A stretch of DNA of 46,537 nucleotides from contig NZ_SCRP01000014.1 in the NCBI RefSeq assembly GCF_004298475.1, positions 1 to 46,537 on the forward strand, read 5' to 3'. This document shows, one piece after another, positions 37,242-45,494 of this stretch (its first letter is position 1; each line of letters begins with the position of its first letter). Source of the stretch: Paraburkholderia sp. (GTDB lineage Bacteria > Pseudomonadota > Gammaproteobacteria > Burkholderiales > Burkholderiaceae). Both the position numbers and the translations under genes were made by a program. The notes beneath the pieces were generated by a model. The model was not told where the DNA came from. It saw only the letters and a program-made list of their open reading frames with translations, and did no database searches.

Positions 37242-38660
37242 TTAGTAGCGGTAGTGGTTCGGCTTGAACGGGCCGCTCTTGTCGACGCCGATGTACGATG
37301 CCTGCGCGTCGGACAGCACGGTCAGGTTCGCACCGATGCGCGCGAGGTGCAGACGCGCAACCTTCTCGTCCAGATGCTTCGGCAGCACGTACACCTTGTT
37401 CTCGTACTTCTCTCCCTGCGTGAACAGTTCGATCTGTGCAAGCGTCTGGTTCGTGAACGAGTTCGACATCACGAACGACGGGTGGCCCGTCGCGCAGCCG
37501 AGGTTCACGAGGCGGCCTTCGGCCAGCAGGATCACGCGCTTGCCGTCCGGGAAGATGATGTGGTCGACCTGCGGCTTGATGTTGTCCCACTGATACTGGC
37601 GCGTCGACGCCACGTCGATTTCCGAGTCGAAGTGGCCGATGTTGCAGACGATCGCATTGTGGCGCATCGCCTTCATGTGGTCGTGGCCGATCACGTGGTA
37701 GTTGCCGGTGGCCGTCACGAAGATGTCGGCCTTGTCGGCGGCGTACTCCATCGTCACGACGCGGTAGCCTTCCATCGCCGCCTGCAGCGCGCAGATCGGA
37801 TCGATTTCGGTGACCCACACCGTCGCGCCGAGGCCGCGCAGCGACTGCGCGCAGCCCTTGCCCACGTCGCCGTAGCCCGCGACCACGGCGATCTTGCCCG
37901 CGATCATCACGTCGGTGGCGCGCTTGATGCCGTCCACGAGCGACTCGCGGCAGCCGTACAGGTTGTCGAACTTCGACTTCGTGACCGAATCGTTCACGTT
38001 GATCGCCGGGAACGGCAGACGGCCATCCTTCTCCATCTGGTACAGGCGGTGCACGCCCGTCGTCGTTTCCTCAGTCACGCCCTGGATGTGCGCGAGGCGC
38101 TTCGAGTACCACGAAGCATCGCTGTCGAGGTGCTTTGCGATCGACTTGTAGAGCGCGACTTCTTCTTCGTTCGTCGGCTTGGCGATAACCGAGCGGTCCT
38201 TTTCGGCCTTCGAGCCGAGGATCAGCAGCAGCGTTGCGTCGCCGCCGTCGTCGAGGATCATGTTGGCGGACTCGCCGTTCGGCCATTCGAAGATGCGGTG
38301 GGAGAACTCCCAGTATTCGTCGAGCGATTCGCCCTTGAACGCGAACACCGGCGTGCCGCCCTGCGCGATGGCGGCAGCGGCGTGGTCCTGCGTCGAGAAG
38401 ATGTTGCACGAGGCCCAGCGGACGTCGGCGCCGAGCGCCTTGAGCGTTTCGATCAGCACGCCCGTCTGGATCGTCATGTGCAGCGAGCCCGCGATGCGCG
38501 CGCCCTTGAGCGGCTGCTGCGCCTTGTACTCGTCGCGGATCTGCACGAGGCCGGGCATTTCGGTTTCGGCGATGTCGAGTTCCTTGCGGCCCCAGGCGGC
38601 AAGCGACATATCGGCGACGACGAAATCTTTGACTTGAGCTTGCGGAATTGCGGCGTTCAT
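37242..38660 (-). CDS. ahcY: Adenosylhomocysteinase
   Basis: The 472-residue NAD enzyme splits S-adenosylhomocysteine into adenosine and homocysteine, relieving product inhibition of methyltransferases. The NAD motif is [17 protein letters not shown] near residue 240, with [11 protein letters not shown] before it and the C-terminal end [17 protein letters not shown] that reaches into the neighbouring subunit. ATG 38660 is preferred to the adjacent GTG; GGAGGG lies 4-5 bases upstream. A SAH riboswitch occupies the leader. Confidence 0.97.
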   Translation of the reverse strand: MNAAIPQAQVKDFVVADMSLAAWGRKELDIAETEMPGLVQIRDEYKAQQPLKGARIAGSLHMTIQTGVLIETLKALGADVRWASCNIFSTQDHAAAAIAQGGTPVFAFKGESLDEYWEFSHRIFEWPNGESANMILDDGGDATLLLILGSKAEKDRSVIAKPTNEEEVALYKSIAKHLDSDASWYSKRLAHIQGVTEETTTGVHRLYQMEKDGRLPFPAINVNDSVTKSKFDNLYGCRESLVDGIKRATDVMIAGKIAVVAGYGDVGKGCAQSLRGLGATVWVTEIDPICALQAAMEGYRVVTMEYAADKADIFVTATGNYHVIGHDHMKAMRHNAIVCNIGHFDSEIDVASTRQYQWDNIKPQVDHIIFPDGKRVILLAEGRLVNLGCATGHPSFVMSNSFTNQTLAQIELFTQGEKYENKVYVLPKHLDEKVARLHLARIGANLTVLSDAQASYIGVDKSGPFKPNHYRY

Positions 38661-38698
38661 CACGCCCTCCTTTCTAAAAGTGACTAGAAATTAAAGAC

Positions 38699-38808
38699 GT
38701 GAGCGCCGTTTCGATGCGGTTGCCTGACTGTGAAGCAACCGGATTGAGCGCCTCCGAGCCTGGCGGGCTGCATGCGTAATGCGCAGCCCGTCGCAACGCT
38801 CCTCGGAG
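38699..38808 (-). promoter_or_regulatory. SAH riboswitch
   Basis: The minus strand folds as the S-adenosylhomocysteine aptamer (RF01057 type). P1 pairs CTCCGAG (38808-38802) with CTCGGAG. Inside it are GAGCGTTGCGACGGGC, a GGGCTGC hairpin and GCCAGG. The first GCGCTCA and an optional stem-loop (CGGTTGC...GCAACCG) follow, and the element ends with the characteristic pseudoknot strand CGGCGCTCAC. SAH binding in this class turns expression on. The element ends about 38 bases before the ahcY start, so it probably controls ahcY and the downstream genes through transcript or ribosome access. Confidence 0.95.
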
Positions 38809-38818
38809 ACGAGGCGTG

Positions 38819-38847
38819 ATTGTAGCAAATCGGCATGGCGCTGTCGG
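38819..38847 (-). promoter_or_regulatory. Candidate promoter of the riboswitch-ahcY unit
   Basis: TACAAT (38824-38819) with CCGACA (38847-38842) 17 bases upstream predicts a start near 38812, which falls exactly at the 5' edge of the riboswitch. This agreement supports both calls. Confidence 0.65.
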
Positions 38848-38886
38848 AACTACCGCGTCGCACAAATACGCCTGCGGCGAACGGCA

Positions 38887-38940
38887 CTGGCGGATGTGGC
38901 GGACCTGGTAGATCTGGCGCACCTGGCGGATGCGCCGCAA
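38887..38940. repeat. 18-bp imperfect tandem repeat, three units
   Basis: Three successive 18-base units begin CTGGCGGATG, CTGGTAGATC and CTGGCGGATG. They lie in the noncoding gap between the ahcY promoter and the glycosyltransferase stop. The region 38849-39016 holds nothing else recognisable. Confidence 0.55.
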
Positions 38941-39016
38941 ACGGCGCTGCGGGTGACGTGAGTAACGTGGCCGCAGCAAGCGCCGCGCGCATCGCAGCGC
39001 GCGGGCACGGGAGAAA

Positions 39017-39835
39017 CTAGCCGGCGACGTAGCTGGCGATCTCGCCGGCCACCGCGGCGGCGCGCGGATTCACGGCTTCGCTCACGTTGAGCGCGCGCAA
39101 TTGCTTCACGGCAGCGAGCGCATGTTCGAGGAACTGGCGCGAGCACTGGACGACGGCCGCGCTGTCGCCCGGATCGGGCGTCTGCAGGCCAGCCTGGATG
39201 CGGAAGAAGCGCTCGGCGTGGATGCCGTCGTGATAGTGCATGCGCACGCGCTTCATGTCGTCGAGCCGACGCTGGCCAAAAGTCTCGCGCAGCGCCCACG
39301 AGAGCGCGCCGTCCTCGCCGCCGTACTGGCGGAAGAAGTCGTCGATCGGAAAACCGCCCAGCGCGAGAAATGCGCTGCGGCGGATCACGAGACTGCTCGG
39401 CACCGTGTTGCTGAGCGTCGCGGCGTGCATGGGGAAGTCGGGATGCGCAAGCACCGATTCGGGAAAACCGGCGAACTCGACGTCGAGCCGGATCGCGGCT
39501 TCCCGTGGATGCTGGTCGAGCCACGCGCCCGCATCGGCGAGCGCGCCGGGCATGTATTCGTCGTCGGCGTCGAGAAAGGCGAGCACCGCCGCAGTCGCGT
39601 GCAGCGCACCCCAATTACGCGCGCGAGCCGCGCCGCTGTTCATCGGCATCTGCAACAGATGCACGCGCGTATCGTGGCGGGCATAGCCGAACACGATTTC
39701 AGCCGATGCGTCGGTGGAGCCGTCGTCGACGACGAGGATCTGCACCGCTTCGCGTTGCGCGATGCAGCTGTCGAGGGCGCGCGCGAGCGTCGGCGCGCTG
39801 TTGTAGCACGGAACGATGATTGAGATGGGCAGCAT
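39017..39835 (-). CDS. Family 2 glycosyltransferase
   Basis: The 272-residue protein has a GT-A fold: MLPISIIVPCYNSAPTLARAL at the start, DDGSTD near residue 37, the DxD motif in FLDADDEYMPG near 90, and GGED near 170. GT2 enzymes transfer sugars from nucleotide donors to surface polysaccharides or lipids; donor and acceptor are unknown. It has no membrane segment. ATG 39835 matches the family start; the longer frame has no similarity. It stands alone, convergent with nothing obvious. Confidence 0.87.
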   Translation of the reverse strand: MLPISIIVPCYNSAPTLARALDSCIAQREAVQILVVDDGSTDASAEIVFGYARHDTRVHLLQMPMNSGAARARNWGALHATAAVLAFLDADDEYMPGALADAGAWLDQHPREAAIRLDVEFAGFPESVLAHPDFPMHAATLSNTVPSSLVIRRSAFLALGGFPIDDFFRQYGGEDGALSWALRETFGQRRLDDMKRVRMHYHDGIHAERFFRIQAGLQTPDPGDSAAVVQCSRQFLEHALAAVKQLRALNVSEAVNPRAAAVAGEIASYVAG

Positions 39836-39938
39836 GGGTAACGTCGCCGTCAAGCCGCAACGAGCGCGGCAACGCTGTCCATGATAGACCGGCTGCGATC
39901 CGGGAAATCTGAAAATGGTGCGGCGCGCAGCCGCGAAA

Positions 39939-39973
39939 AGCGCAACCGCGCCGAAGAGTCGCACGGTTGCGCT
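39939..39973 (-). terminator. Second minus-strand terminator-like hairpin upstream of the glycosyltransferase
   Basis: AGCGCAACCG and CGGTTGCGCT form a perfect 10-bp stem with a 15-base loop, followed on the minus strand by TTTC. It lies 43 bases beyond the DUF29 terminator and 104 bases before the glycosyltransferase start. Confidence 0.5.
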
Positions 39974-40013
39974 GTAGTCGCCCGGGGTTGCACCGCGTTC
40001 GCACAAGCGATAG

Positions 40014-40037
40014 AAAAGCCAGCCCCAAGGCTGGCTT
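40014..40037 (-). terminator. Rho-independent terminator of the DUF29 gene
   Basis: AAGCCAGCC-TTGG-GGCTGGCTT is a perfect 9-bp stem on the minus strand with a TTC tail, 30 bases after the DUF29 stop. It is a good intrinsic terminator. Confidence 0.75.
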
Positions 40038-40066
40038 CCAGACTTCCGGCGACCCAGAGGCGACCA

Positions 40067-40498
40067 TCAGTCCGGCATGAATTCCTCATCGAGGACCTGC
40101 TCGATCGGCCACGGACAGGTTTCGGGGAACACATCAAGACCGGTTTCGCTGACCGCCTGCGCCAGCGCCCTGGCCCACACAACCCGCATCCAGTCGGCAT
40201 CGGCCAGCCTGGGCTTGAGGCTCGGCGCCTCATCCAGAAGGTAGGCCACGTCCAGCCGTTGAGCCTTGATGGTCCTTTGCCAGCTCGCGCCTCGCCGCGC
40301 AGACTGGAACTGCCACTTGAGCAGATGTGCCAGCAGTACCGCCATGCGGCTGATCAGTTCCCGCTGCTCGCTCTTGCCCACGTCCTCGATCTCCTCTGCC
40401 AGATGCTCGATGTCCAGCTCCGAGAACTTGCCCGCGCGCAACAACGCCGCCTGTTCGTTCGACCAGGCCACCACGTCCTTCTCGTAGCTCGTTCCCAT
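40067..40498 (-). CDS. DUF29 domain-containing protein
   Basis: The 143-residue protein matches the DUF29 pattern: YEKDVVAWSNEQAALLRAGKFSELDIEHLAEEIEDVGKSE at the start, then a helical RMAVLLAHLLKWQFQ segment. Its role is unknown; DUF29 genes are scattered, often as mobile single genes. ATG 40498 is chosen because GGAGGG lies 7 bases upstream, while the frame start at 40534 lacks a site. Codon bias is weaker than in neighbours, and it has its own terminator, consistent with acquisition by transfer. Confidence 0.82.
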   Translation of the reverse strand: MGTSYEKDVVAWSNEQAALLRAGKFSELDIEHLAEEIEDVGKSEQRELISRMAVLLAHLLKWQFQSARRGASWQRTIKAQRLDVAYLLDEAPSLKPRLADADWMRVVWARALAQAVSETGLDVFPETCPWPIEQVLDEEFMPD

Positions 40499-40607
40499 TT
40501 TCCGGCCCTCCAGACCGATCACGTCTGCCGCCATTCTACCGGCCTATGGAACGGACCCTTCACCCGCCTCCGCATCCTTCAGCGCCAGACCGTGCCGCAA
40601 GCGCGAG

Positions 40608-41330
40608 TCAAACCGGCAGGAAGCCGAGCGCCGGCGCGAGCAGCACCATCACGACGCCCGCGATCATCATCGTGAGGCTCGCCACGACGCCTTCCTCGCT
40701 GCCGAGTTCGCGCGCCTTCGCCGTGCCCACGCCGTGCGCCGCCGCGCCGAACAGCGCGCCGCGCGCAAGACGCGTGCGCAGCGGCACGAGCGCGAGCACC
40801 AGTTCGCCGAACAGCATCCCGCACACGCCGGTCGCGATCACGAAAAGCGCCGTGAGATCGCGCGGCGCGTGGATCTTGTCGGAAACGGCCAGCGCGAACG
40901 GCGTCGAAACCGAGCGCGTCATCAGGCTGCGCTGCAGTTCGGGCGACAGGTGCAGGAGCTTCGCGAGCGCGAGCGACCCGCCCACGGCGACGACAATGCC
41001 CACGCCCACGCCCGCCGCGAGCGAGATCCAGTGGCGCTTGAGCAGTTCGCGATACTCGTAGATCGGCACCGCGAATGCGACGGTCGCCGGGCCGAGCAGC
41101 CACATGAGCCAGCGCGTGTCCTCGAAATAGACCGGATACGGAATGTGCAGCGCGAGCACGATCGCCCCGAGCACGACCGGCACGGCGACGAGCGGCGTGA
41201 GCCACGGCGAGCGCACACGCGCGTAAAGCGCCTTCGACGCGAAATAGAGCACGACAGTCAGGATCAGGCAGCCCGCGGCGATCAACCGGGAGGCATCGTC
41301 GGCGAACAAGGAGGCAATAAACGTGTTCAT
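40608..41330 (-). CDS. lrgB: LrgB/CidB-family membrane protein
   Basis: The 240-residue protein has about seven hydrophobic helices and the family segments GPATVAFAVPIYEY, SVSTPFALAVSDKI and AAHGVGTAKARELG. LrgB pairs with LrgA; the pair was named for control of murein hydrolases, but homologues have been shown to move pyruvate, glycolate or similar small acids. It follows lrgA by 57 bases and is governed by the same upstream region. Confidence 0.88.
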   Translation of the reverse strand: MNTFIASLFADDASRLIAAGCLILTVVLYFASKALYARVRSPWLTPLVAVPVVLGAIVLALHIPYPVYFEDTRWLMWLLGPATVAFAVPIYEYRELLKRHWISLAAGVGVGIVVAVGGSLALAKLLHLSPELQRSLMTRSVSTPFALAVSDKIHAPRDLTALFVIATGVCGMLFGELVLALVPLRTRLARGALFGAAAHGVGTAKARELGSEEGVVASLTMMIAGVVMVLLAPALGFLPV

Positions 41331-41387
41331 GACGCTATCATCCTGTAAAACGATCAATCAATCGGAGCGACATCGCGCGCCGCCGGT

Positions 41388-41864
41388 TCAGGCATGACGC
41401 GCGTGATGCGCATGACGCGTGAGGTGGCGCGCCTGCAGCACGCGGCGCAGCGCGAGGCGGCGCTCGAACCGCGCGGCCTGCTCGACGGCGAACGCCACGG
41501 AAACCATCACCATCAGCGTCCCGCCGACCACCACGAGCGCCAGACGCCAGCCGTCGGCGCGGAACAGCCCGCCGTACTGCACGGCCGCCACGGCGGCCGG
41601 AATGAAGAACAGCAGCATGTCGGAGAGCAGCCAGTCGGCGCCCGCCTTGACCCAGCGCGGCGCAACACCGCCGCAGAACAGCAGCGCAAGCAGCGCGACG
41701 AGGCCGACCACGCCGCCCGGCACGGGCAGATGCGTCGCCCGCGCAAAGCCGTCCGCGACGAACCAGAGCCCGGCGATCAGGGCCGACTGCACCGCGATCA
41801 GCCCCATGCGCGCCACTGCGCCCGCTTGCCGCGAGGCTTTCGTCGTTGAGCGTTGAGTGGTCAT
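41388..41864 (-). CDS. lrgA: LrgA/CidA-family membrane protein
   Basis: The 158-residue protein has four hydrophobic helices and the family motif LPVPGGVVGLVALLALL near residue 50 with FFIPAAVAAVQYGGL near 90. It works with LrgB. The C-terminal tail is unusually His/Arg-rich (RHLTRHAHHARHA), coming from a short tandem pattern in the DNA. The divergent LysR gene is its likely regulator. ATG 41864 is the family start. Confidence 0.87.
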   Translation of the reverse strand: MTTQRSTTKASRQAGAVARMGLIAVQSALIAGLWFVADGFARATHLPVPGGVVGLVALLALLFCGGVAPRWVKAGADWLLSDMLLFFIPAAVAAVQYGGLFRADGWRLALVVVGGTLMVMVSVAFAVEQAARFERRLALRRVLQARHLTRHAHHARHA

Positions 41865-41895
41865 GGCAAACCCTGGGTGACATTGGTAAGAACCC

Positions 41896-41901
41896 AGTAT
41901 A
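41896..41901 (-). promoter_or_regulatory. Candidate -10 box of lrgAB
   Basis: TATACT on the minus strand lies 32 bases before the lrgA start. The -35 position is poor (TATGTT), which fits a promoter that depends on an activator such as the divergent LysR protein. Confidence 0.45.
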
Positions 41902-41921
41902 GGGTGCGCCGCTGCATAAAC

Positions 41922-41961
41922 ATAATGACTTAGAATTATCCAAACCATTCCATACTGGAAT
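41922..41961. promoter_or_regulatory. Two LysR-type operator candidates
   Basis: ATAAT-N8-ATTAT at 41922-41939 and ATTCC-N5-GGAAT at 41947-41961 are inverted repeats, each containing a T-N11-A LysR box. The first sits upstream of the lrgA -10 box at a normal activator distance; the second is just before the LysR start and suits autorepression. Confidence 0.6.
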
Positions 41962-41975
41962 CAGGAGCCGGAACC

Positions 41976-42905
41976 GTGGAGCTACGCGCGCTGCGCTATT
42001 TCATCGAGGTGGTGCGGCAGCAGAGTTTCACCGCCGCCGCCGAACAGATGCACGTCACGCAGCCGACCATCAGCAAGATGGTGAAAGCGCTCGAAGACGA
42101 GATCGGCACGCCGCTCTTGCTGCGCGATACGCGCCAGATGGTGCTCACCGACGCGGGCCGCATCGTCTGGCAGCGCGGCCAGGACGTGCTCGCCGCGCAT
42201 GCGCAGTTGCAGGCCGAAATCGACGATCTGGCGACGCTTGGCCGCGGCGAACTGACGATTGGCGTACCGCCCATGGGCGGCTCGCTCTTCACGCCCGCCA
42301 TCGCGACGTTCCGCGAGCGCTATCCGAGGATCGAACTGAAGCTCTTCGAGCAGGGCTCGCGCGCGATCGAAGCAGCGCTGATTTCCGGCGAACTCGAACT
42401 GGGCGGCGTGCTGCAGCCGGTCGATCCGGCAACGATCGACGTGCTGCCGATCTCGCATGAAGTGCTGTGGCTCGTCGCGCAGAAGGGTTCGCGTTGGGAC
42501 GGCGCGGCGAGCGTGCCGTTGGCCGAACTCGCCGACGAGCCGTTCGTGTTCTACGGCGAGAGCCTGGCCCTGAACGACGTCGTGCAGCACGCATGCCGCG
42601 AAGCGGGCTTCGTGCCGCAGATCGTGGGGCGCAGCGGACATTGGGATCTGATGGCGGCGCTCGTGCTCGCGGGCGTCGGGATCGCGCTGCTGCCCGCCCC
42701 GTACTGCCGCAGGCTCGACGCCGCGCGCTTCACCTGCCTGCCCGTGAGCGAGCCCGAAATCACCTGGGATATGGCGATCGGCTGGAAGCGCAATGCCTAC
42801 CTGTCACACGCGGCGCGCGCGTGGCTCGCGGTGGCGAAAGAAACCTTCGGCAAGCCCTCGTCGTTTCTCGACGATTTCGTGCTGCCGCCCGGGCTGGGCG
42901 AATGA
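41976..42905 (+). CDS. LysR-family transcriptional regulator of lrgAB
   Basis: The 309-residue protein has the N-terminal winged helix-turn-helix (MELRALRYFIEVVRQQSFTAAAEQMHVTQPTISKMVKALE) and a C-terminal effector domain. The layout is that of CidR/CynR-like LysR proteins that respond to small organic acids. GTG 41976 has AGGAG 8 bases upstream. It is divergent from lrgAB with two operator-like inverted repeats between, so it very likely controls that pair. The ligand is unknown. Confidence 0.88.
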   Translation: MELRALRYFIEVVRQQSFTAAAEQMHVTQPTISKMVKALEDEIGTPLLLRDTRQMVLTDAGRIVWQRGQDVLAAHAQLQAEIDDLATLGRGELTIGVPPMGGSLFTPAIATFRERYPRIELKLFEQGSRAIEAALISGELELGGVLQPVDPATIDVLPISHEVLWLVAQKGSRWDGAASVPLAELADEPFVFYGESLALNDVVQHACREAGFVPQIVGRSGHWDLMAALVLAGVGIALLPAPYCRRLDAARFTCLPVSEPEITWDMAIGWKRNAYLSHAARAWLAVAKETFGKPSSFLDDFVLPPGLGE

Positions 42906-42939
42906 GGTGCGCGCGGCACTCCTGTCAAACCGGGAAACC

Positions 42940-42989
42940 CGTATAAACGCCTTAAAACGTCCACTGGAGTGTGTAGACTTGTTTATACG
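42940..42989 (+). promoter_or_regulatory. mazEF promoter enclosed by a 9-bp inverted repeat
   Basis: CGTATAAAC (42940-42948) and GTTTATACG (42981-42989) are exact inverted copies, 41 bases centre to centre, about four helical turns. Between them lie TTAAAA (42952-42957) and TAGACT (42974-42979), spaced by 16. MazE or MazEF bound to both arms would bracket the promoter. Confidence 0.65.
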
Positions 42990-43011
42990 TCAACACGAGA
43001 GGGATTCCATC

Positions 43012-43266
43012 ATGGGAAAAACAGCGACGCTGACGATTCAGCAGTGGGGGAACAGCCTGGCTGTCCGCATTCCCGCTGCTGTCGCACGCGCGGCGCATTT
43101 TTCGGTCGGCCAGGAGGTCGAAGTGACGACCGATGAGGTGGGCGTGACGGTGAAACCGGTTGGTCCGCGCAAGCTCACGCTCGCGGAGAAACTGGCTCTG
43201 TTCGATCCGGAAAAGCACGGCGGCGAAGCGATGGCAACCTCCCGCGTCGGCGCGGAGGTGTGCTGA
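43012..43266 (+). CDS. mazE: MazE-type antitoxin
   Basis: The 84-residue protein has the AbrB/MazE swapped-hairpin DNA-binding domain at its N-terminus (TLTIQQWGNSLAVRIPAAVARAA) and an acidic, flexible C-terminal half that would bind the toxin. GAGGG lies 8 bases upstream. Its stop overlaps the mazF start by one base. It should repress its own promoter through the inverted repeat upstream. Confidence 0.88.
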   Translation: MGKTATLTIQQWGNSLAVRIPAAVARAAHFSVGQEVEVTTDEVGVTVKPVGPRKLTLAEKLALFDPEKHGGEAMATSRVGAEVC

Positions 43267-43628
43267 TGGCCGGGGCAGTGTGGGCGCCCGATCGCCGCGA
43301 CATTATCTGGATCGACTGCAATCCGCAGGTCGGGCGCGAAATGAGGGACATGCATCCGATGCTGGTCCTGTCACCGAAGCCGTTTAACGAGCGGACCGGC
43401 ATCGTCATCGGACTTCCCATGACGACCGCCAGATCCAACGACACGAATCCGTTTGCCATCAAGTTTCAGGGGCCGAAAAACGTCACGAGCTACGTGCTTG
43501 GACACCAGCCCAAGTCGTTTGACTGGCGAGCGCGCGGCGCGAAGGCACACCCGTGGAAGCGCGTTCCGGATGAGGTGTTTGCTGCGGCGTGCGAACAGTT
43601 GAACCAGATTATCGCGATTGGCGAGTAG
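43266..43628 (+). CDS. mazF: MazF-type endoribonuclease toxin
   Basis: The 120-residue protein matches MazF/PemK: DIIWIDCNPQVGREMRDMHPMLVLSP (the RNA-binding beta-barrel start with the conserved Arg), then FNERTGIVIGLPMTT with the catalytic Thr region. MazF cleaves mRNA at short sequences. The start ATG 43266 overlaps the mazE stop (TGATG), giving coupled synthesis. It is a second toxin-antitoxin pair in the window, unrelated to ParDE. Confidence 0.9.
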   Translation: MAGAVWAPDRRDIIWIDCNPQVGREMRDMHPMLVLSPKPFNERTGIVIGLPMTTARSNDTNPFAIKFQGPKNVTSYVLGHQPKSFDWRARGAKAHPWKRVPDEVFAAACEQLNQIIAIGE

Positions 43629-43681
43629 GACTCAGACAAGGCCGCGCGCACCCGCGCCCAGGGCCCAAAGGAGACAGGCAG

Positions 43682-45424
43682 ATGGAAAGAGCACATCGCC
43701 CCGGCACGAGCCACGAGGTCACCAACCAGGCGCCGCCGCTCGCGGACTACAACCTCTTCACCAGCGACGCCGCGCTCACGGAATCGCTCGCGCGCGCGGG
43801 CGCCGGGTGGCATCGCGAGGCGCTCGAACGCGACGGCGCGCGCCTCGGCACCGCGGAGGTGATCGCGCTCGCCGATCTCGCCAATCGCCACCCGCCCGAA
43901 CTCTTCACGCACAGCCCGCGCGGCGAGCGCATCGACGCGCTCGAATTCCATCCGGCCTGGCATCGCCTGCTCGCGCTGCTGCGCGCCGAGGGCCTGCACG
44001 CGCTGCCGTTCTCGAACCCGCAGCCCGGCGCGATGGCCGCGCGCTGCGCGGGCTACTTCCTGCACGCGCAGATCGAATCGGGCGCGCTGTGCCCCACCAC
44101 GATGACCTTCGCGAGCATCCCCGTGCTGCGGCGCGAGCACGCGCTTTTCGAAACGCTGCGCGAGCGCCTTTACGCGCGCGAGCACGATCCGCGCGATATT
44201 CCGTGGCAGCAGAAGACGTCGATGATGATCGGCATGGGCATGACCGAAAAGCAGGGCGGCTCCGACGTGCGCAGCAACCGCACCGAAGCGCACGCCGCAG
44301 GTAGCGCCACCGGACGCGGCGCCGAGTACCGTCTGACCGGGCACAAGTGGTTTCTCTCCGCGCCGCAATGCGACGCGCATCTGGTGCTCGCGCGCAGCGG
44401 CGCGCACGACGGCCTCTCGTGCTTCTTCGTGCCCCGCTTCGCGCCGGACGGCACGAAGAACGCCGTGAACGCGGTGCGCCTGAAGAACAAGCTCGGCAAC
44501 CGCTCCAACGCAAGCAGCGAGGTCGAATTCTTCGACGCGTACGGCGTGATGATCGGCGACGAGGGACGCGGCGTGCAGACCATCATCGAAATGACGAACT
44601 ACACGCGGCTCGATTGCGTGATCGGCAGCGCGGCGCTCATGCGCGCGTCGCTCGTCGAGGCGATCCATCATGCGCGCCATCGCAGCGCATTCGGGCGTCG
44701 GCTCGCCGATCAGCCGCTCATGCAGAACGTGCTCGCCGATCTTGCGCTCGAATCGGAGGCCGCGACGGTGCTGTTCATGCGCCTCGCGCATGCGTTCGAG
44801 GAAACCCCGGGCACGCACGGCACGCAGCACGGCGCCCAGTCGCCCGAAGAGCGGCCCGAAGAGCGGCTCGAAGCGCGCGCATGGCGCCGCATCGTCACGC
44901 CCGCCGCGAAGTTCTGGGTCTGCAAGCGCGCGATTGCGTTCACCGGCGAGGCCATGGAGGTGTGGGGCGGCAACGGCTACGTCGAAGAAGGCCCGATGGC
45001 GCGCCTCTATCGCGAAGCGCCGGTCAACTCGATCTGGGAAGGTTCGGGCAACGTCATGTGCCTCGACGTCCTGCGCGCGCTCGAACGCGAAGCCGACGCC
45101 GCCCAGGCGCTCTTTCTCGCGTGGCGGCGCGACGCGCAGGGGCATCCGGCGCTCACGGCCGCGCTCGATCGTCTGTCGGCACTGCTCAACGGTGCGCCCG
45201 GCACGCGCGAAGCGAGCGCGCGACACATCGCGCAGCAGATCGTGCTGATCGCCCAGGCACTGTTGTTGCGCGAGGGCCCGCAGGCAGTCGCCGACGCCTT
45301 CATCGCCACGCGGCTCGGCGAACCCGACGGCGACGGTAATGGCAACTGCGGCCGCGTGGCCGGCACGCTGCCTGCGCAGTTCGACCACGCAGCGCTCGTG
45401 GCGCGCGCGTTCCCGGCTGTCTGA
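43682..45424 (+). CDS. AidB-like acyl-CoA dehydrogenase
   Basis: The 580-residue flavoprotein resembles AidB/isovaleryl-CoA dehydrogenase-like proteins. Visible are MTEKQGGSDVRSN (near residue 187), the FAD-binding TGHKWFLSAPQCD, and RLYREAPVNSIWEGSGNVMCLDVLRAL toward the C-terminus with the catalytic Glu of this family. AidB protects DNA during alkylation stress in E. coli; here the substrate is unknown. A 12-bp tandem repeat encodes PEERPEER in an insert near residue 395, making it longer than E. coli AidB (541). AAAGGAG lies 9 bases upstream of ATG 43682. Confidence 0.87.
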   Translation: MERAHRPGTSHEVTNQAPPLADYNLFTSDAALTESLARAGAGWHREALERDGARLGTAEVIALADLANRHPPELFTHSPRGERIDALEFHPAWHRLLALLRAEGLHALPFSNPQPGAMAARCAGYFLHAQIESGALCPTTMTFASIPVLRREHALFETLRERLYAREHDPRDIPWQQKTSMMIGMGMTEKQGGSDVRSNRTEAHAAGSATGRGAEYRLTGHKWFLSAPQCDAHLVLARSGAHDGLSCFFVPRFAPDGTKNAVNAVRLKNKLGNRSNASSEVEFFDAYGVMIGDEGRGVQTIIEMTNYTRLDCVIGSAALMRASLVEAIHHARHRSAFGRRLADQPLMQNVLADLALESEAATVLFMRLAHAFEETPGTHGTQHGAQSPEERPEERLEARAWRRIVTPAAKFWVCKRAIAFTGEAMEVWGGNGYVEEGPMARLYREAPVNSIWEGSGNVMCLDVLRALEREADAAQALFLAWRRDAQGHPALTAALDRLSALLNGAPGTREASARHIAQQIVLIAQALLLREGPQAVADAFIATRLGEPDGDGNGNCGRVAGTLPAQFDHAALVARAFPAV

Positions 45425-45494
45425 CAGACAGAACCACCGCCCGCCGCGCCATGCACCCTCACTCGAACGTTCAGGTTCCGGGGAGCGACAGACC

